From positions 1-64,000 of the forward strand of contig NZ_JAVIXR010000008.1 in NCBI RefSeq assembly GCF_031157525.1: a DNA stretch of 64,000 nucleotides. The letters run 5' to 3'. Numbering within the stretch: the first letter of the stretch is position 1; the number at the start of each line of letters is the position of its first letter. This document shows, in pieces, positions 62,833 through 64,000 of this stretch. This DNA comes from Marinobacter sediminicola (GTDB lineage Bacteria; Pseudomonadota; Gammaproteobacteria; Pseudomonadales; Oleiphilaceae). The notes below the pieces were generated by a model, which saw nothing but the letters and a program-made list of their open reading frames with translations, did no database searches and was not told the origin of the DNA. The translations under genes and the position numbers were made by a program.

Positions 62833-64000
62833 CAGTTTATCTCCCCCACCAGCGGGTTCTGAGGTACGTGCACAGGCGTTTGTAGAATGTTGATATAACC
62901 CTGGTTGTCGTGCAGCTGTTCTGCAGTCGCGCGGGTGTAGTCACTGAGCGGACCTGCCAATACCACGATTAGCATGGTCAGGCAGGTCAGGATGCCGGTA
63001 GATACGGCGACTCTGTTATTCATGGGTTCCGGGGTTTCCAGATGGCCATCTACGTTCCACCAGAAAACGATGCTGCCAGCGCGGCTGTATGCGATGAGCG
63101 TGAGGAGGCTGCCTACCAGAAGAACACCCCAAAGCCAGGCCATCTCAACGCCAGGCTCAACAGACTGGAGAATCAGCAGTTTCCCGAAAAATCCGCTCAA
63201 AGGTGGGAGGCCCGCAGCGGCCACAGCGCCAATAAGGAACAGCACGCTCAGGAAGGTTCTGTGGTGCATTTTGGGTGCGGTAACGATGCTGTCACCTGCC
63301 GCTCCCCTTTGGCTTGCAACCAGTTCAGACACCAGAAATAGCGCGGCAACTGTCCAGGTGGTGCTGACCAGATAAAACAAAGCGGCAGACAACCCCGCTT
63401 CTGATCCCAGCGCGATCGGCGCAAGCAGTGTTCCTACCGAAATAATAACCTGCCAGGCCACCAGAGTTTTGAGGTTATCAGCGCCCAAAGCACCGATAAC
63501 GCCCATGCTCAATGTGACCAGTGCCAGAGGGAAGAGCCAGTCCATACCCAGGTTGGCGAGCTCGCCAGCGTCTTCTCCGAACATCAGCGGGTATATTCTC
63601 ACAATGGCGTAAATGCCCACCTTGGTCATGACCGCAAACAGGGCAGCAACCGGCGCCGTTGCTCTCGCGTAGGCTTTGGGTAGCCAGAAACACAGGGGAA
63701 GGATGGCTGCTTTGAGGCCAAAAACCACCAGTAGCATCATGCCCCCAGCCTTAACGAGGTTCAGGTTATTGCCAGTCACCTGCGGGATTTTTACAGCCAG
63801 GTCCGCCATGTTCAGGGTGCCGGTAACGCTGTAGATCATGCCCACACTGATCAGGAACAGGGCAGAGCCTGCCAGATTCAGAACAACATAATGTAGCCCG
63901 GCTACGGTGCGGGAGCTGCCGCCGCCGTGCATGAGCAAGCCGTAAAAGGCAATAAGCAGAACTTCAAAGGCAACAAACAGGTTGAACAGGTCGCCGGTGA
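62832..64000 (-). CDS. mrpD: Mrp antiporter subunit D, 5' end beyond window
   Basis: The C-terminal 389 residues of a roughly 500-residue MrpD/NuoN-like subunit. Reading past the apparent start at 63938, the frame continues to the window edge through TGDLFNLFVAFEVLLIAFYGL, the conserved helix 5 region with its glutamate. The proton-channel lysine is in FGLKAAILPLCFWLPKAYARA. The gene is partial only because the window ends. Confidence 0.93.
   Translation of the reverse strand, partial: TGDLFNLFVAFEVLLIAFYGLLMHGGGSSRTVAGLHYVVLNLAGSALFLISVGMIYSVTGTLNMADLAVKIPQVTGNNLNLVKAGGMMLLVVFGLKAAILPLCFWLPKAYARATAPVAALFAVMTKVGIYAIVRIYPLMFGEDAGELANLGMDWLFPLALVTLSMGVIGALGADNLKTLVAWQVIISVGTLLAPIALGSEAGLSAALFYLVSTTWTVAALFLVSELVASQRGAAGDSIVTAPKMHHRTFLSVLFLIGAVAAAGLPPLSGFFGKLLILQSVEPGVEMAWLWGVLLVGSLLTLIAYSRAGSIVFWWNVDGHLETPEPMNNRVAVSTGILTCLTMLIVVLAGPLSDYTRATAEQLHDNQGYINILQTPVHVPQNPLVGEIN

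Noticed and set aside
1..64000. CRISPR arrays, tRNA or rRNA genes, prophage genes, integrases and insertion sequences
   Set aside because: None was seen on reading the sequence and its products; automated scans were not possible here.

Overview
The window is about 64 kb of chromosome from a marine, heterotrophic gammaproteobacterium. The protein families and their arrangement look most like Marinobacter or a close relative. Supporting points are a YbiT-type ABC-F protein nearly identical in architecture to the enterobacterial one, an EfpL/YeiP elongation-factor paralogue, an Mrp Na+/H+ antiporter, several acyl-CoA synthetases, leucine dehydrogenase and PutA-type proline use. No rRNA, tRNA, prophage, insertion sequence or CRISPR array was seen. 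Taxonomy is inferred from family resemblance only.

Layout. 1-4.9 kb: a DMT exporter, a csaA remnant that has lost its middle, a 59-aa membrane protein, a lipase-like hydrolase, a crotonase and an MtfA-type peptidase. 5.1-8.3 kb: an AaeXAB-like efflux operon (DUF1656, HlyD, FUSC). 8.3-14.5 kb: threonine-aldolase-like enzyme, SLC1-type symporter, DCC protein, a spermidine-synthase-fold protein, RIO-type kinase, EfpL and a hypothetical protein. 14.5-18.8 kb: a divergent putR-like/putA pair with a perfect 16-bp palindrome between them. 18.9-26.5 kb: a lytic transglycosylase, small membrane proteins, a DMT exporter, iron alcohol dehydrogenase, a lipid kinase overlapping mtgA, and a ZIP transporter overlapping a lipoprotein. 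26.5-29.1 kb: an overlapping DUF1338-astA pair divergent from an Lrp-type regulator. 29.4-36.2 kb: acyl-CoA synthetase, LysR regulator with a divergent 64-aa gene, SLT-like protein, DUF2059 protein, parvulin, YbiT.

36.2-38.8 kb holds two copies, in opposite orientation, of an unusual palindromic element. Each has the same 52-nt loop inside a stem of different but almost perfectly paired sequence, and the two copies flank a DUF1415 gene. A second spermidine-synthase-fold protein and a sirtuin follow. 38.8-42.9 kb is an amino-acid block: a sodium-dependent NSS transporter, leucine dehydrogenase and the divergent AzlCD exporter, with a 16-bp palindrome that resembles LiuR-type operators in the shared intergenic region. 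43-52.5 kb is envelope- and surface-oriented: a calcium-binding-like protein, two large glycine-rich lipoproteins (one with PKD domains and a seven-repeat FG-GAP propeller), a YiaW/YiaV-like pair and a lipoprotein hydrolase. Two intergenic regions here share an 18-of-21 motif.

52.6-59.9 kb: a FemAB-like acyltransferase, a CpxP/Spy-like periplasmic protein divergent from a CpxRA-like two-component system, YigZ, a DUF4136 lipoprotein, YciH, DadA and a DUF4442 thioesterase-like protein. 60-64 kb: an AlkK-like acyl-CoA ligase and the mrpDEFG end of an Mrp antiporter operon that runs off the right edge. Recurrent themes are amino-acid catabolism and transport (putA, dadA, leucine dehydrogenase, astA, azlCD), fatty-acid activation, and envelope maintenance.
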